This document shows, piece by piece, positions 51,031 to 60,462 of a stretch of DNA of 64,000 nt. The DNA lies in the NCBI GenBank assembly GCA_027858855.1, contig JAQIBV010000031.1, positions 1 through 64,000 of the forward strand, given 5' to 3'. The stretch comes from Spirochaetota bacterium (lineage in GTDB: Bacteria; Spirochaetota; UBA4802; JAFGJZ01). Each line of letters opens with the position of its first letter. Positions within the stretch are counted from its first letter, which is position 1. Made by a program: the position numbers and the translations under genes. The notes beneath the pieces were generated by a model. The model saw nothing but the letters and a program-made list of their open reading frames with translations, was not told the DNA's origin and made no database searches.

Positions 51031-51630
51031 ATGGAAATAAAGATTTTTTTAACAATACTTTTTTCGACAATTTTTATCAATAACTATGTCCTCTCACAAA
51101 CCCTGGGAATTTGTCCCTTTCTTGGTGTATCTAAGAAGACCGATTCTGCCGCCGGTATGGGCTTTGCAGTAATTTTTGTCATGACCATCGCGTCTATTAT
51201 CACCTATTTTATCTATAAATATATTTTGCTACGTTATGACATTGTCTATCTACGTACAATTGCTTTCATTCTTGTTATTGCCTCTATCGTTCAGCTTGTA
51301 GAGATGGCCATAAACAAATTGTCTCCTGTTCTTTACCGTGCCCTGGGAATTTTTTTACCACTAATTACAACCAACTGTGCCGTTCTGGGTGTTGCTGTAC
51401 TTAACGTCGAATCCGGTTTCATTACCAGTGAATATGGTCTTCTGATGACAATGGTACAGGGCTTTGGCGCCGGAGTCGGATTCCTTCTGGCTCTTATGCT
51501 GATGTCGGGAATACGTGAGCGTCTTGAAACTGCGGATATCCCCTTTAATCTTAAAGGAATGCCAATCACCTTTATAATCGCAGGTCTTTTATCACTCGCC
51601 TTCATGGGTTTTGCTGGGATGAGCTTCTGA
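51031..51630 (+). CDS. rnfA: Electron transport complex subunit RnfA
   Basis: Integral membrane paralogue of RnfE, 199 residues: FINNYVLSQTLGICPFLGVSKK and GIFLPLITTNCAVLGVAV. The two Cys line the membrane iron-sulfur site between RnfA and RnfE. It is set off from rnfE by 110 AT-rich bases and overlaps thyX by one base (TGATG). rnfB, which normally follows rnfA, is absent here. Confidence 0.96.
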   Translation: MEIKIFLTILFSTIFINNYVLSQTLGICPFLGVSKKTDSAAGMGFAVIFVMTIASIITYFIYKYILLRYDIVYLRTIAFILVIASIVQLVEMAINKLSPVLYRALGIFLPLITTNCAVLGVAVLNVESGFITSEYGLLMTMVQGFGAGVGFLLALMLMSGIRERLETADIPFNLKGMPITFIIAGLLSLAFMGFAGMSF

Positions 51631-52265
51631 TGAAACAGGTAAAGATTGATGTATCACTACTGGCTGTAACGCCCGATTCTGAAAAACTAATTGAAGAGGC
51701 CGGTCGTACCTGTTATCTTTCGTTCGATAAATCCGGCACTAATGAGAATTTCATCACCAATGCTATAAAACGGGGGCATCTTTCTATTATTGAGCATGCC
51801 TCGGCATCGTTTCGTATCAAGGGGGCTTCGCGCGCCTTTACACACCAACTTGTTCGTCATCGTGTTGCTAGCTTTTCTCAACAGTCTCAGCGATACGTCG
51901 ACGAAAACAACTTTAACTATGCTGTTCCTGAATCTATCCAAAATAATCCAGAAGCCCTTGAACTCTATACTTCATTTATGCAGCAGGCCCAGAGTACCTA
52001 TAGTCAGCTTCGCAATATGAAAATACTGAAAGAAGATGCCCGCTTCATCTTACCCAACGCCTTAGAGAGTGAAATTGTTTTTACCGCAAACTTCCGTGAG
52101 CTCCGTCATTTCTTCGATATTCGTCTTGAGAAAAAAGCTCAATGGGAGATCCGTATTGTTGCCTTCAAAATGTTGCAGATCCTTCAGCATGAAGCTCCAC
52201 AAGTCTTTGGCGATTACATATCTGATCAAGAGAATTTCACCGCCCAATCAAAATACAACAACTAA
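51630..52265 (+). CDS. thyX: Flavin-dependent thymidylate synthase
   Basis: Makes dTMP from dUMP with methylene-tetrahydrofolate and NADPH through FAD. 211 residues. ThyX signature RHRVASFSQQS (R76-H77-R78-X7-S86) followed by QRY; the C-terminal ELRHFFDIRLEKKAQWEIR helix is also typical. It is translationally linked to rnfA by a one-base overlap. Folate supply is matched by folC later in the window. Confidence 0.96.
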   Translation: MKQVKIDVSLLAVTPDSEKLIEEAGRTCYLSFDKSGTNENFITNAIKRGHLSIIEHASASFRIKGASRAFTHQLVRHRVASFSQQSQRYVDENNFNYAVPESIQNNPEALELYTSFMQQAQSTYSQLRNMKILKEDARFILPNALESEIVFTANFRELRHFFDIRLEKKAQWEIRIVAFKMLQILQHEAPQVFGDYISDQENFTAQSKYNN

Positions 52266-52283
52266 CGTGAGGTAACAGTAATT

Positions 52284-52961
52284 ATGGGGAACTCCAAAGA
52301 GGAGAAACACTATTACGAAACTTCATTAACGGCAAATATGGAGGATTATATTGAAACAATTGCCCTCCTCTCTAAAAAAAATCGGGTTGTTCGGGTTCGT
52401 GACATCGCCCGCGAGCTGAATATCAAGATGCCCTCTGTTTCAGCCGCGCTGAATAAACTAAAAGAACTAAAGCTCATAGATTATGAAAAATATGGCTATA
52501 TCGAACTTACACCATCCGGTGCAATAATTGCAGAAAAAATTTACGACAAACATTCGCTCATTGCTCGCTTCCTTCATGAACTTCTGAAACTTGATGAAAA
52601 CCAAGCTTCTGAAGAGGCCTGTCGTCTGGAACACTATCTTTCACCGGAAAGTTGCAGCCAGATTTACAAGCTGATGAAATTCTTTAATCGTGAATCTGAA
52701 GACAAAGCCGATTGGACCGAGCACCTAAACATAATCATGAAGCGTCGCACCTTAATAAACTACTCTATTGGCGATATGCTACGCATAATCGACCACGGTT
52801 CTGTTGACAATTCAGTCTGTCCTTTAGGAGCCTGCTGTACCATTCATGATGTTAATAACGAAAATTCGGTTATCACAATAGATTGTAATAACCGGTTTGT
52901 AGATATTCCTTTTGAACAGGCAAGCACTGTCTATGCCTCTTATGCGGATCCTCTTATATGA
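52284..52961 (+). CDS. DtxR/MntR-family metal-dependent regulator
   Basis: 225 residues: N-terminal winged helix (VRVRDIARELNIKMPSVSAALNKLKELKLIDYEKYGYIELT), metal-binding/dimerisation domain (DKHSLIARFLHELLKLDENQASEEACRLEHYLSPE, the usual H, E, C, E, H residues being visible) and a C-terminal FeoA/SH3-like domain (about 160-225). This resembles the TroR/IdeR group that senses Mn or Fe. It overlaps the next gene by ATGA. Its operator is not identified. Confidence 0.93.
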   Translation: MGNSKEEKHYYETSLTANMEDYIETIALLSKKNRVVRVRDIARELNIKMPSVSAALNKLKELKLIDYEKYGYIELTPSGAIIAEKIYDKHSLIARFLHELLKLDENQASEEACRLEHYLSPESCSQIYKLMKFFNRESEDKADWTEHLNIIMKRRTLINYSIGDMLRIIDHGSVDNSVCPLGACCTIHDVNNENSVITIDCNNRFVDIPFEQASTVYASYADPLI

Positions 52962-53608
52962 AACGGTTGTTAATTATAATCTTAACACCTGTTCTTCTGC
53001 TCTCTCTATTATTTTTTGTTCTTTTTAAAACCTACACCATGTTGCCGGATACAAATACACTCGACAATGTTGCCCGCTCGTGTGCTGGTTTCGAGGTTAA
53101 CCGTGTACTTATTAAGTCCTTTGCCGCCGCTCAAAAGTTTTCTGATAAACCTCTCTGTTATTCAATAATGAAGATTTTTTACCGCAAAAACATCTTTTCT
53201 GATGACTCATACATTTTGCAATATACCCTTTCGCGCAACCTGCTTTTGGTTGCAACAGACGAACGGCAGCCACAACATGTATCACAGATTCAAATCATGT
53301 TCATGATTCGACATATTGGTAAACAGATTAAAGATGATAATCAACTTACATGCCTCTATCTTGCCGCCTTGCGACACGGCAGTTTCACAGGCGCTGAAAT
53401 AAGCAGATACTATTTTGGTAAACCTGTATCAGAATTATCGCTTACTGAAACTGTACGCCTTGCGGTACTAACAGTTTATCCTGAAGAAACGCCCTACTCT
53501 AACTCAGAAAAATTTAAAGTACGCGCCGCACAGATACTAAAACACCTGTATCGACAGAATATTATTTCATCATCAGACTACCGGCTTTCACTCCTTGATT
53601 TCCGCTAA
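52958..53608 (+). CDS. Degenerate GT51-like (transglycosylase) membrane protein
   Basis: 216 residues: N-terminal signal anchor (about 3-27) and a reduced GT51 peptidoglycan transglycosylase domain. The C-terminal half matches the family well (GAEISRYYFGKPVSELSLTETVRLAVLTVYPEETPYS ... ILKHLYRQNIISSSDYRL). The catalytic EDxxFxxHxG motif appears only as ATDERQPQHVS, so the essential Glu is missing. Probably inactive as polymerase and perhaps a regulator or scaffold for wall synthesis (inference). Coupled to the DtxR-like gene by a 4-base overlap. Confidence 0.7.
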   Translation: MKRLLIIILTPVLLLSLLFFVLFKTYTMLPDTNTLDNVARSCAGFEVNRVLIKSFAAAQKFSDKPLCYSIMKIFYRKNIFSDDSYILQYTLSRNLLLVATDERQPQHVSQIQIMFMIRHIGKQIKDDNQLTCLYLAALRHGSFTGAEISRYYFGKPVSELSLTETVRLAVLTVYPEETPYSNSEKFKVRAAQILKHLYRQNIISSSDYRLSLLDFR

Positions 53609-53658
53609 CAATCAGGGCGAAATTCCCCCGAATCAACTTCTGTAAAAATTATTCTTAG

Positions 53659-55326
53659 TTAAAAATAATTTTTAAATCTTTTTTTGTACGATTTGTTAAA
53701 GAGTTTCAGTCCAAGCTTATTGTGTTCGGCAATGATTTCTTTAATAATTGAAGTTGTAGTAAGCGGGTTTATGGTAACTGCACGCAGCACCACAATTTCA
53801 TCAGGGGCATATCTTGTTGATTCAAGAACGGTACGCGAAACAAACGAAAGATCGTTATTACGGATATCACGATGCAGCTGAATATTAACTTCGTTTAAGC
53901 TGCTGTTAATGCGTGACGCCATTTTAAGTGTTTCGGCGCTGTTTTCAGAAATGAGCGATTCAAGATGCTTCTTGATTTTTACCGGAATGAAACGATAATT
54001 GAAAATAAAAAGTTCCGGATCATTTAAACTCTCGAAGTTTGGATGGATATCTATCTGGGTTTTAAAGTATGAGCTTATTGTAAATGCCTTTTCAAAAAGC
54101 AGTTTGAAACCTTCGGAACCTATAACCTTCAGTGCGACCCATGGACGCAGGGCGGCAAATGGGCGTGAACCCTCAATGGTAAAACGACCCTGGTCACGAG
54201 AATCAGGACGCACAACATATTGTGTTGTATGTTGAAGCGACTGAAGATCTTTCTGGTTGTTAAATAAAACCATTCCCATGGAAAGCGGAAGATACAGCAG
54301 TTTATGTGAATCAAAGGTAACCGAATCGGCATCCTCGATTCCCTTAAAAAGATGCGAATAATCGTCAACAAACAGAACCGGTCCGCCCCAAGCTGCGTCT
54401 ACATGAAAGCGAGTGTTATATTTTCTGGCAAGTCTATTCATCTCGTAAAGATTATCAATATTACCGGTTTCGGTTGTACCTGCAATACCTATAAGGGACA
54501 GTATTTTAATCTTCTGTTCATGGTTTTGGTTATAGGCTTCTATCTCATTCAGCTCTTTTCGCAGAATATTCAGGTCAATTTTGTTTGAACCTGTATCTAC
54601 AGGAATCTTTATTACATTGCTGTCACCTATTCCACATGTGTCGGCAATCTTATCGAATGAATAGTGCCCCCGCTTCGAAATCAGAATCACAGTGCGCTCG
54701 CAGTTATAATGACGGTAGGCCTCAGCAATTCCAGCACGTGCAATCCCCGGGAAACGACCATCCGGCGCAAACAGCAGATTACGTGCAACCATCATTGCAG
54801 TCAGGTTTGCCAGTGTTCCGTCAGAAGTCACATTCCCCAATGCTACTCTGTGATTCTGTACAGTCTCACGGTAAAACTTGGCGCTCTTCTGATAGATCAA
54901 CCGGTGAATCCAGCAGAGCAATTCACGTTCAACAAAGGTCGACGCCTTTGCGGTCTCTATCTTAACCTGATTCTGATTAAGCGAGCTAATTATCATATCA
55001 ATAAGGATGGTAAAATAGGGAATTGCGCTGGTCATGTGACCAATATAATAGGGGCTGTAAACCTTTACAGAATGTGAGGCAATTTTATTCTCAATTTCGG
55101 GAAAGATATCTCGTAAAAGTTGAGGGTCACGTGGTATTGATATGTCTGAAAAGAGTGATGTAAGCTCATCAAGAGTAATCGAGCTGTGCAACCCGCCCTT
55201 CTGCTTGAAAGATTTATACATCATGTCAAGAATCTGTTTACCAAATTCAAGAAACTTGTCCTGTGATTCGGGAAAAACAAAGAGCTTTCGGAGGTGTTCT
55301 ATGTCGGTACTGATTTTCTCATACAT
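53659..55326 (-). CDS. PLP-dependent group II decarboxylase (PanP/GadB-like)
   Basis: 555 residues, fold type I PLP enzyme. The substrate/PLP-binding features are SPYYIGHMTSAIPYF, GNVTSDGTLANLTAMMVARN, FHVDAAWGGP (PLP Asp) and the Schiff-base Lys in FDSHKLLYLPLSMG. This matches the aspartate 1-decarboxylase PanP / glutamate decarboxylase group; the substrate cannot be fixed from sequence alone. If aspartate, it would supply beta-alanine for pantothenate. The ATG at 55326 is preferred to a longer frame that overlaps the upstream gene. Last gene of the sppA operon. Confidence 0.88.
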   Translation of the reverse strand: MYEKISTDIEHLRKLFVFPESQDKFLEFGKQILDMMYKSFKQKGGLHSSITLDELTSLFSDISIPRDPQLLRDIFPEIENKIASHSVKVYSPYYIGHMTSAIPYFTILIDMIISSLNQNQVKIETAKASTFVERELLCWIHRLIYQKSAKFYRETVQNHRVALGNVTSDGTLANLTAMMVARNLLFAPDGRFPGIARAGIAEAYRHYNCERTVILISKRGHYSFDKIADTCGIGDSNVIKIPVDTGSNKIDLNILRKELNEIEAYNQNHEQKIKILSLIGIAGTTETGNIDNLYEMNRLARKYNTRFHVDAAWGGPVLFVDDYSHLFKGIEDADSVTFDSHKLLYLPLSMGMVLFNNQKDLQSLQHTTQYVVRPDSRDQGRFTIEGSRPFAALRPWVALKVIGSEGFKLLFEKAFTISSYFKTQIDIHPNFESLNDPELFIFNYRFIPVKIKKHLESLISENSAETLKMASRINSSLNEVNIQLHRDIRNNDLSFVSRTVLESTRYAPDEIVVLRAVTINPLTTTSIIKEIIAEHNKLGLKLFNKSYKKRFKNYF

Positions 55327-55333
55327 ACAGCAG

Positions 55334-55762
55334 CTAAACCGGCCTTTTTCGGTAACGGGATATAAAACCAAGAAGAGCCATGGCGCCTGCAATCAGAAAG
55401 AAATAGAATGCTGTCTTCATTCCTAACTCGGTACCCAGCATGCGGTAGGCCAGAAGCATTTCAAGGTATTCGATATATTCTGTGGAAATGGCTCCATTTA
55501 CTTTGTATTCATGATTCAGGATTGCAAGTGGTTCTTCCACAACAACACTGGTACCATCAAGCCCGGTATAACCAGCAAACGGTGATGGATTCATCAATAG
55601 TGTATAGGCTTCAGTAATCTGTTTCTGTGAACCCTTAAGCAGTTCAGATACATGTGGTTCATAGGAGTGACGTGAATAGAGAGCAATCGAAATAATTATA
55701 GCGGCTGCCATAAAAAAAATTATAGATGTGGCAAAAAAAATTGAGCTGTCTTTAACATTCAT
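55334..55762 (-). CDS. Two-helix membrane protein
   Basis: 142 residues, not recognised. Helix one (about 8-28, FFATSIIFFMAAAIIISIALY) and helix two near the C-terminus (about 115-135) flank an extracytoplasmic segment with a coiled region. It ends 7 bases before the decarboxylase start, so the two are likely translationally linked. Confidence 0.7.
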   Translation of the reverse strand: MNVKDSSIFFATSIIFFMAAAIIISIALYSRHSYEPHVSELLKGSQKQITEAYTLLMNPSPFAGYTGLDGTSVVVEEPLAILNHEYKVNGAISTEYIEYLEMLLAYRMLGTELGMKTAFYFFLIAGAMALLGFISRYRKRPV

Positions 55763-55834
55763 GGCTACTCCTATGGAATGTTTTACTTCATATACTTGTA
55801 GCTTTTTGAGGTCAATTAAAATACTGAAGGTCTG

Positions 55835-56545
55835 TTATTTGAGTCGTTCACGCAAAATAGCGGGTATAACAATGGATGCAGTTTCGGCCTTCAACTGGTT
55901 TAAAGACAACTTAAAGGTCTGCCAATCGTTTTTGCATGCCGCAGATAGCTCTGAATCATCAAAGCCACCCTCAGGGCCTACGGCTATCAATGTGTCACCA
56001 ATTAGCAGATCACTATTTAACTCTGTACTACTGTGAACATGGGCGATGAGCGCTGTACATGAATGCTGAACAAACAGATCTTCAGATGTAATTGCGTGCT
56101 CAAGAACAGGCATGTCGTGAGCCATACACTGTTTGAAGGTCTCTTCGATAATACGTAACCAGCGCGGCTCTTTTTTTGCGCACGAGTCATAATCGGGAAT
56201 TGAACGCTTATAGACAACAGGTATTATTCGGTTAACTCCGATCTCCACACATTTTTCAATTATCAGATCGTTGCATTTCCCTTTTAAAAGCGGCATTGCT
56301 ACACTCAAAGAGTTTTCAAAAGAGTGGCACTCTTCGATACTTTTCACTAAAAGTGAGCAACAGCCGTCTGAGGCCGAGTGCAATGATGTATGTACCAGAT
56401 TACCATTACCAAGACGAAGTAAAATTGTATCACCAGTTTTATGGCGACGAACATTAACTATGTGATGATACAGTTCTCCACGTAACTCTGCAATGTCACC
56501 GACATAGAGTTCCCCATTTGTCTGGTCGTATAGGTACTGTGGCAC
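55835..56545 (-). CDS. rsmE: 16S rRNA m3U1498 methyltransferase
   Basis: SPOUT-fold methyltransferase using S-adenosylmethionine to methylate U1498. 236 residues: PUA-like N-terminal domain (HHIVNVRRHKTGDTILL), MPLLKGKCNDLIIEKCVEIGVNRIIPV, the knot loop LIAVGPEGGFDDSEL and C-terminal LNQLKAETASI. Overlaps the LolA-like gene by one base. Confidence 0.95.
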   Translation of the reverse strand: MPQYLYDQTNGELYVGDIAELRGELYHHIVNVRRHKTGDTILLRLGNGNLVHTSLHSASDGCCSLLVKSIEECHSFENSLSVAMPLLKGKCNDLIIEKCVEIGVNRIIPVVYKRSIPDYDSCAKKEPRWLRIIEETFKQCMAHDMPVLEHAITSEDLFVQHSCTALIAHVHSSTELNSDLLIGDTLIAVGPEGGFDDSELSAACKNDWQTFKLSLNQLKAETASIVIPAILRERLK

Positions 56546-57309
56546 TATTTTACCGAGGCCATATTTTCATGGCGAAATGTTGTATTTGGAAATGTGACTT
56601 TATGGTCATAATCTGAAAATTCAATTATTGAGAGCGTTCCACTGCCAATGTGAAGCATGTCGTAGCGTACTGGAAAGTTGCGCTTATTGAACGATGACAT
56701 CTTTGTAAAAGATAGAGTTTTCGTAATAGCATTGTCGTTGTCATGGTAATCAATACGAATAGGAAGATAGTTAGAAGCTGCCACATAAAGAGTCAGCTTA
56801 CCATATTTACCATCCTTGAAAATCGGGTCCAGGTTCAGGATAATAACATCGTTACTTTTATAGGTAGTTTTTCGTAATATTTTACCTGTGTAGTTACTCT
56901 GAAGGTCGGCATTAGAGATGTCTATGAACGAAAAGTTTGATTCGAATATAGGGTCATACCTGTCGACATCCACCTTGTGAAAAAGCTTTAGTGAAAGGAT
57001 ATTGTACACCCAGGTATCCTCACCACCAAGATTATAAAGAATTCGTATTTCGTTACCACGTTGTTTACTGGAAAAGGTAAAAAGATAGTTATCTTTGGCA
57101 ACATAAGTAAGTATATCTCGTACAACTGAGCGACCATCCGGATAGATGTGCATAAGGTTTCCCTTCATTTGGCCAGACGGATACTGTAACACATCGTCAA
57201 CGCGGGCAAGAATCTCTTGCGCGGTGACCTCAACAAGGCGGCTCTCCTGTGAAGTAATTATTAGTGGTACAAAGAATAACAACAGAAGAATAATTTTTAT
57301 ATAACGCAT
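56545..57309 (-). CDS. LolA-like outer-membrane lipoprotein-sorting protein
   Basis: 254 residues, signal peptide about 1-20. Beta-sheet domain of the COG2834 / LolA-LolB type (GQMKGNLMHIYPDGRSVVRDILTYVAKDNYLFTFSSKQRGNEIRILYNLGGEDTWVYN ... YGKLTLYVAASNYLPIRIDYHD). Probably periplasmic and lipid-carrying. In an operon with sppA and rsmE. Confidence 0.8.
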   Translation of the reverse strand: MRYIKIILLLLFFVPLIITSQESRLVEVTAQEILARVDDVLQYPSGQMKGNLMHIYPDGRSVVRDILTYVAKDNYLFTFSSKQRGNEIRILYNLGGEDTWVYNILSLKLFHKVDVDRYDPIFESNFSFIDISNADLQSNYTGKILRKTTYKSNDVIILNLDPIFKDGKYGKLTLYVAASNYLPIRIDYHDNDNAITKTLSFTKMSSFNKRNFPVRYDMLHIGSGTLSIIEFSDYDHKVTFPNTTFRHENMASVK

Positions 57310-57324
57310 AAATTGTTTTCCACA

Positions 57325-57942
57325 TCAAAGATATTGTGATATTGCATAAAACATAATCATAAATGAGCCTGTAGCAATAAAAAAGAGCAGGCATCCGGTA
57401 ATAAATAGCGGCATAATTGTTGAAGCAAAACTCTTCATCATGCTTATCTTATGTAAAAAGGCAACAGACCTTACAGCAAACATTATAGAGACGATGTTCA
57501 AAACAGAAAAAGATGTTGCGGCTAAAAGTCCGGGTGCTGTATATACAGGATGTATGGATACTAGAAACACTGTAATCGGTAGAACAAACAACCGTGGAAA
57601 AGAGGCCAGATTCAGAATAGAAAAAATTCTTAGAGTATCCGGTGTAACCTTCATCAGGCTGAGCGCAAAAGATGCCAGCGACGCCTTAATAACTTCCAGC
57701 AATAGCAGGAATAAAGCTAACGAAAAAAATCCGTATGAGAGCTTAACAAAAAAAAGGCTGCTATTTTCTCTTTTAAGCGTGGAAACAGTAAGAATAAGGA
57801 AAAGTGCGTGCAAAATCGGAAAGACTACTGTTGCCGGCAAAAATGGTTTTCCCTCTTCAAGCAGAACAGCAAGCCGTTCGTTATCGAATAGCAGACAATA
57901 GAGATAGTCAGCCCACCTCAGTGTTCGTATAGCTTCAATCAT
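57325..57942 (-). CDS. Yip1-like multi-pass membrane protein
   Basis: 205 residues with about five hydrophobic segments; topology and size resemble Yip1/YIF1-domain bacterial proteins, but this is weak. Its start overlaps the end of sppA by four bases. Confidence 0.65.
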   Translation of the reverse strand: MIEAIRTLRWADYLYCLLFDNERLAVLLEEGKPFLPATVVFPILHALFLILTVSTLKRENSSLFFVKLSYGFFSLALFLLLLEVIKASLASFALSLMKVTPDTLRIFSILNLASFPRLFVLPITVFLVSIHPVYTAPGLLAATSFSVLNIVSIMFAVRSVAFLHKISMMKSFASTIMPLFITGCLLFFIATGSFMIMFYAISQYL

Positions 57943-58877
57943 TGTATGTACCGGTATTCAACAAGAGATTTTGTTACTGGTGCTATTGCTCCATTCATAA
58001 AAGAGAGTCGGCCTTCTATTGATCCAAGAAACTGATTGAAAGGTGATACCGGCTCTTTATAAACGGGTGAGTTTTCATCAAGCTTAGCCATCTCTTTTGC
58101 CTTTTTGATCGAATCGCTGTAAGTACCAATCTCATCTACTAACTTGTATTCCAGAGCCTGTGTACCGCTGAAGATCCTTCCATCAGCATATTCACGGAAC
58201 TCGTCTATTGGAAGATTTCGTCCAAGCGAGACATCTTTCAGAAACTGCTTGTAGGTGCTGTCGATAACAGACTGCAACAGTTCACGTTCGTCATCGGTCA
58301 TCTCGCGTGAAGCCGAAAGTATGTCCTTATAACGTCCGCTCTTTATGATATTCATACTGATACCATATTTGTCAAAAAGGCCTTTCAGTGACGGTGAAGA
58401 GATAATGACGCCAATTGACCCTGTGATTGTTCCCTGGTTCGCGAAAATATAGCTGCATCCCGAGGCCACATAGTACCCCCCCGAAGCTGCTAAATCGCTC
58501 ATTGATGCGACAACCGGGATATTCTTCTGACGAATCTCTGTAATTTTTCTGAAAATTTCCTGTGTGGCAGCAACTGTTCCACCCGGTGAATTGATACGTA
58601 TTACAATTGCCTTTATTTTGGGATCGTTCTCCAGCCGGTCCAGGTGCTCAACAATGGCATCAGAACCTTTTACATTTGAAAAAGCGGCCGATTCTCCGGA
58701 AGTTGTAATCGGTCCATACAGTTGAACGATGGCTACTCCGGGTGCCGTATCCGGAAAAGATACTGACCCAGAGGTCGGAGTTTTATTTACAGTTATGCTG
58801 ATTTGAATTATAGAAAGAATTGCAGAAACCGCAAGGAAGAGAACAATGATTGTTAAAACCTGTCTGTTTTTATCCAT
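57939..58877 (-). CDS. sppA: Signal peptide peptidase SppA
   Basis: Membrane-bound Ser/Lys protease that degrades cleaved signal peptides. 312 residues, short 36K form; N-terminal helix (8-28). Nucleophile Ser in MSDLAASGGYYVASGC and general base Lys in SGRYKDILS; INSPGGTV is the family oxyanion segment. First gene of the leftward operon. Confidence 0.94.
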   Translation of the reverse strand: MDKNRQVLTIIVLFLAVSAILSIIQISITVNKTPTSGSVSFPDTAPGVAIVQLYGPITTSGESAAFSNVKGSDAIVEHLDRLENDPKIKAIVIRINSPGGTVAATQEIFRKITEIRQKNIPVVASMSDLAASGGYYVASGCSYIFANQGTITGSIGVIISSPSLKGLFDKYGISMNIIKSGRYKDILSASREMTDDERELLQSVIDSTYKQFLKDVSLGRNLPIDEFREYADGRIFSGTQALEYKLVDEIGTYSDSIKKAKEMAKLDENSPVYKEPVSPFNQFLGSIEGRLSFMNGAIAPVTKSLVEYRYIQ

Positions 58878-59199
58878 AGTTATCCCGATATAGTAATATA
58901 ATGTCGGTACGCAATACCCAATACCGGTGCAGTGTTAACATATATTATGTTTTTATTGACAGGGGAGCACGAAATTTACTCTTAAATACGGGACTGAATA
59001 AGTAGCCGTTCAAGCCGTAAAAAATATCAAAAGTTTCGAAGTTCCCTATTGTTAAGAAATAGTTTAGTAGTTGTATTATTATTTTCAATTACTTTTTTTA
59101 TTATGTGAAGGTAAAAACGTTGTGCAACCGTATGAATTCATACAGATTCGTAAGAATATCTTAAATACCACTGAAAATTTTTAAATAGAGAAAGCCGAT
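58878..59199. other. Divergent intergenic region sppA / folC
   Basis: No gene is seen. The region contains the dispersed 18-mer TTCGAAGTTCCCTATTGT (59035-59052), identical to the copy at 29720-29737, followed by an AATAG that could pair with CTATT. Confidence 0.5.
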
Positions 59200-60423
59200 A
59201 TGTCATTTGAAACCAGTTTAAAACCCTATCTTAATAACGAGCAGAGTAGTGGCAATTTCAGTCGCTACTCCCCAGACGGCATAAAAGCGGCCGCTTCTGC
59301 TTTACAGAATCCACAGAACACCTACCCCGTCTTCCACATTGCCGGCACCAACGGGAAAGGATCAGTCGCTCACTATTTAGCCGAGATATTGATACGATCC
59401 GGCTACACAACCGCGGTTTTCACCTCGCCGCATCTGTGTACGGTACACGAACGCATCCGAATTAACAGAAAAATGATCGACGATCACACTGCTGTACAAA
59501 TTATCGACTACATCGAACAGCACTGTGATACCTCCGCCCTAACCTGGTTTGACATGCTGACTCTAATCGCTTTCGAATACTTCAAGCGAATGAAGGTCGA
59601 CTATGCCGTTATTGAATGCGGTCTGGGCGGGCGACTAGACAGTACCAATATCTGTTCACAATCTGATGCGCTTATAACCTCTATTTCTCTCGATCACACC
59701 TCAATTCTTGGTAATACTCTTGAATCAATTACCGCTGAAAAAGCTGCAATAATTAAGGGGGGCTCTGTAATTACCACAAACCGCGACGAACGCATTATTA
59801 AGATCATTGAGCAGTATTGTAAAAAGGCAAAGGCTGAGCTTTTGCTTCCCGACCGTGATTATCAGAGTTTCTGCCCTGAAAACAGAACAATAAATGTCAC
59901 AGTTGGCGATCGTCTTTTTGAGGCGATACCATTTGACTCGCCCTCGCCAGTGCAGAGGCAGAACTTTGCAGCAGCACTTACACTTGCGACAACATGTGGA
60001 ATTAACTTAAGCGTTTCAATTCTAAACGAAACTCCATTTAGCCCACCGCATGGACGTTTCGAGCTTATTAGCAGCAATCCCCTTGTCGTTTATGACTGTG
60101 CGCATAATTCTGACGCAATTGCCGAAATGTTGTTGAACATTACCCGCTCCGGATACAGTAAAACGACCATCTTTTTATCTTTAATGAAAGATAAAAATTC
60201 TGAAGAGATTCTGTCACAAATAAAAGCGAGTGGACATAGAATCCTGTATGTGACTCTTTCCGACGAACGAGCCTGGTGTCCGACAGAATCTGATAATCTT
60301 ACTATTGTGAAGCCTTCAGAGGTAGCAAGCCATATCTCTTCTGACGGATCGCTTAATCTTTTTTGTGGTTCTTTCAGATTATTTCCGATTCTGGCCGATA
60401 TTATTGATAAAGGGTTCCTGTAA
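59200..60423 (+). CDS. folC: Folylpolyglutamate / dihydrofolate synthase
   Basis: Mur-ligase-type enzyme adding glutamate to folates. 407 residues: P-loop HIAGTNGKGSVAHYL, TSPHLCTVHERIRIN, ECGLGGRLDSTN, ISLDHTSILG, and the C-terminal domain motif PPHGRFELIS ... VYDCAHNSDAI. Complete. It is followed within 40 bases by an uncharacterised gene. Confidence 0.95.
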   Translation: MSFETSLKPYLNNEQSSGNFSRYSPDGIKAAASALQNPQNTYPVFHIAGTNGKGSVAHYLAEILIRSGYTTAVFTSPHLCTVHERIRINRKMIDDHTAVQIIDYIEQHCDTSALTWFDMLTLIAFEYFKRMKVDYAVIECGLGGRLDSTNICSQSDALITSISLDHTSILGNTLESITAEKAAIIKGGSVITTNRDERIIKIIEQYCKKAKAELLLPDRDYQSFCPENRTINVTVGDRLFEAIPFDSPSPVQRQNFAAALTLATTCGINLSVSILNETPFSPPHGRFELISSNPLVVYDCAHNSDAIAEMLLNITRSGYSKTTIFLSLMKDKNSEEILSQIKASGHRILYVTLSDERAWCPTESDNLTIVKPSEVASHISSDGSLNLFCGSFRLFPILADIIDKGFL

Positions 60424-60462
60424 AAAAAATAAATAATGCCGCCAATTCAACGGAGTATAGAA

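Noticed and set aside
54585-55077. Plus-strand frames opposite the PLP decarboxylase
   Set aside because: They are antisense to an enzyme with complete catalytic motifs and have no family signature or ribosome binding site.
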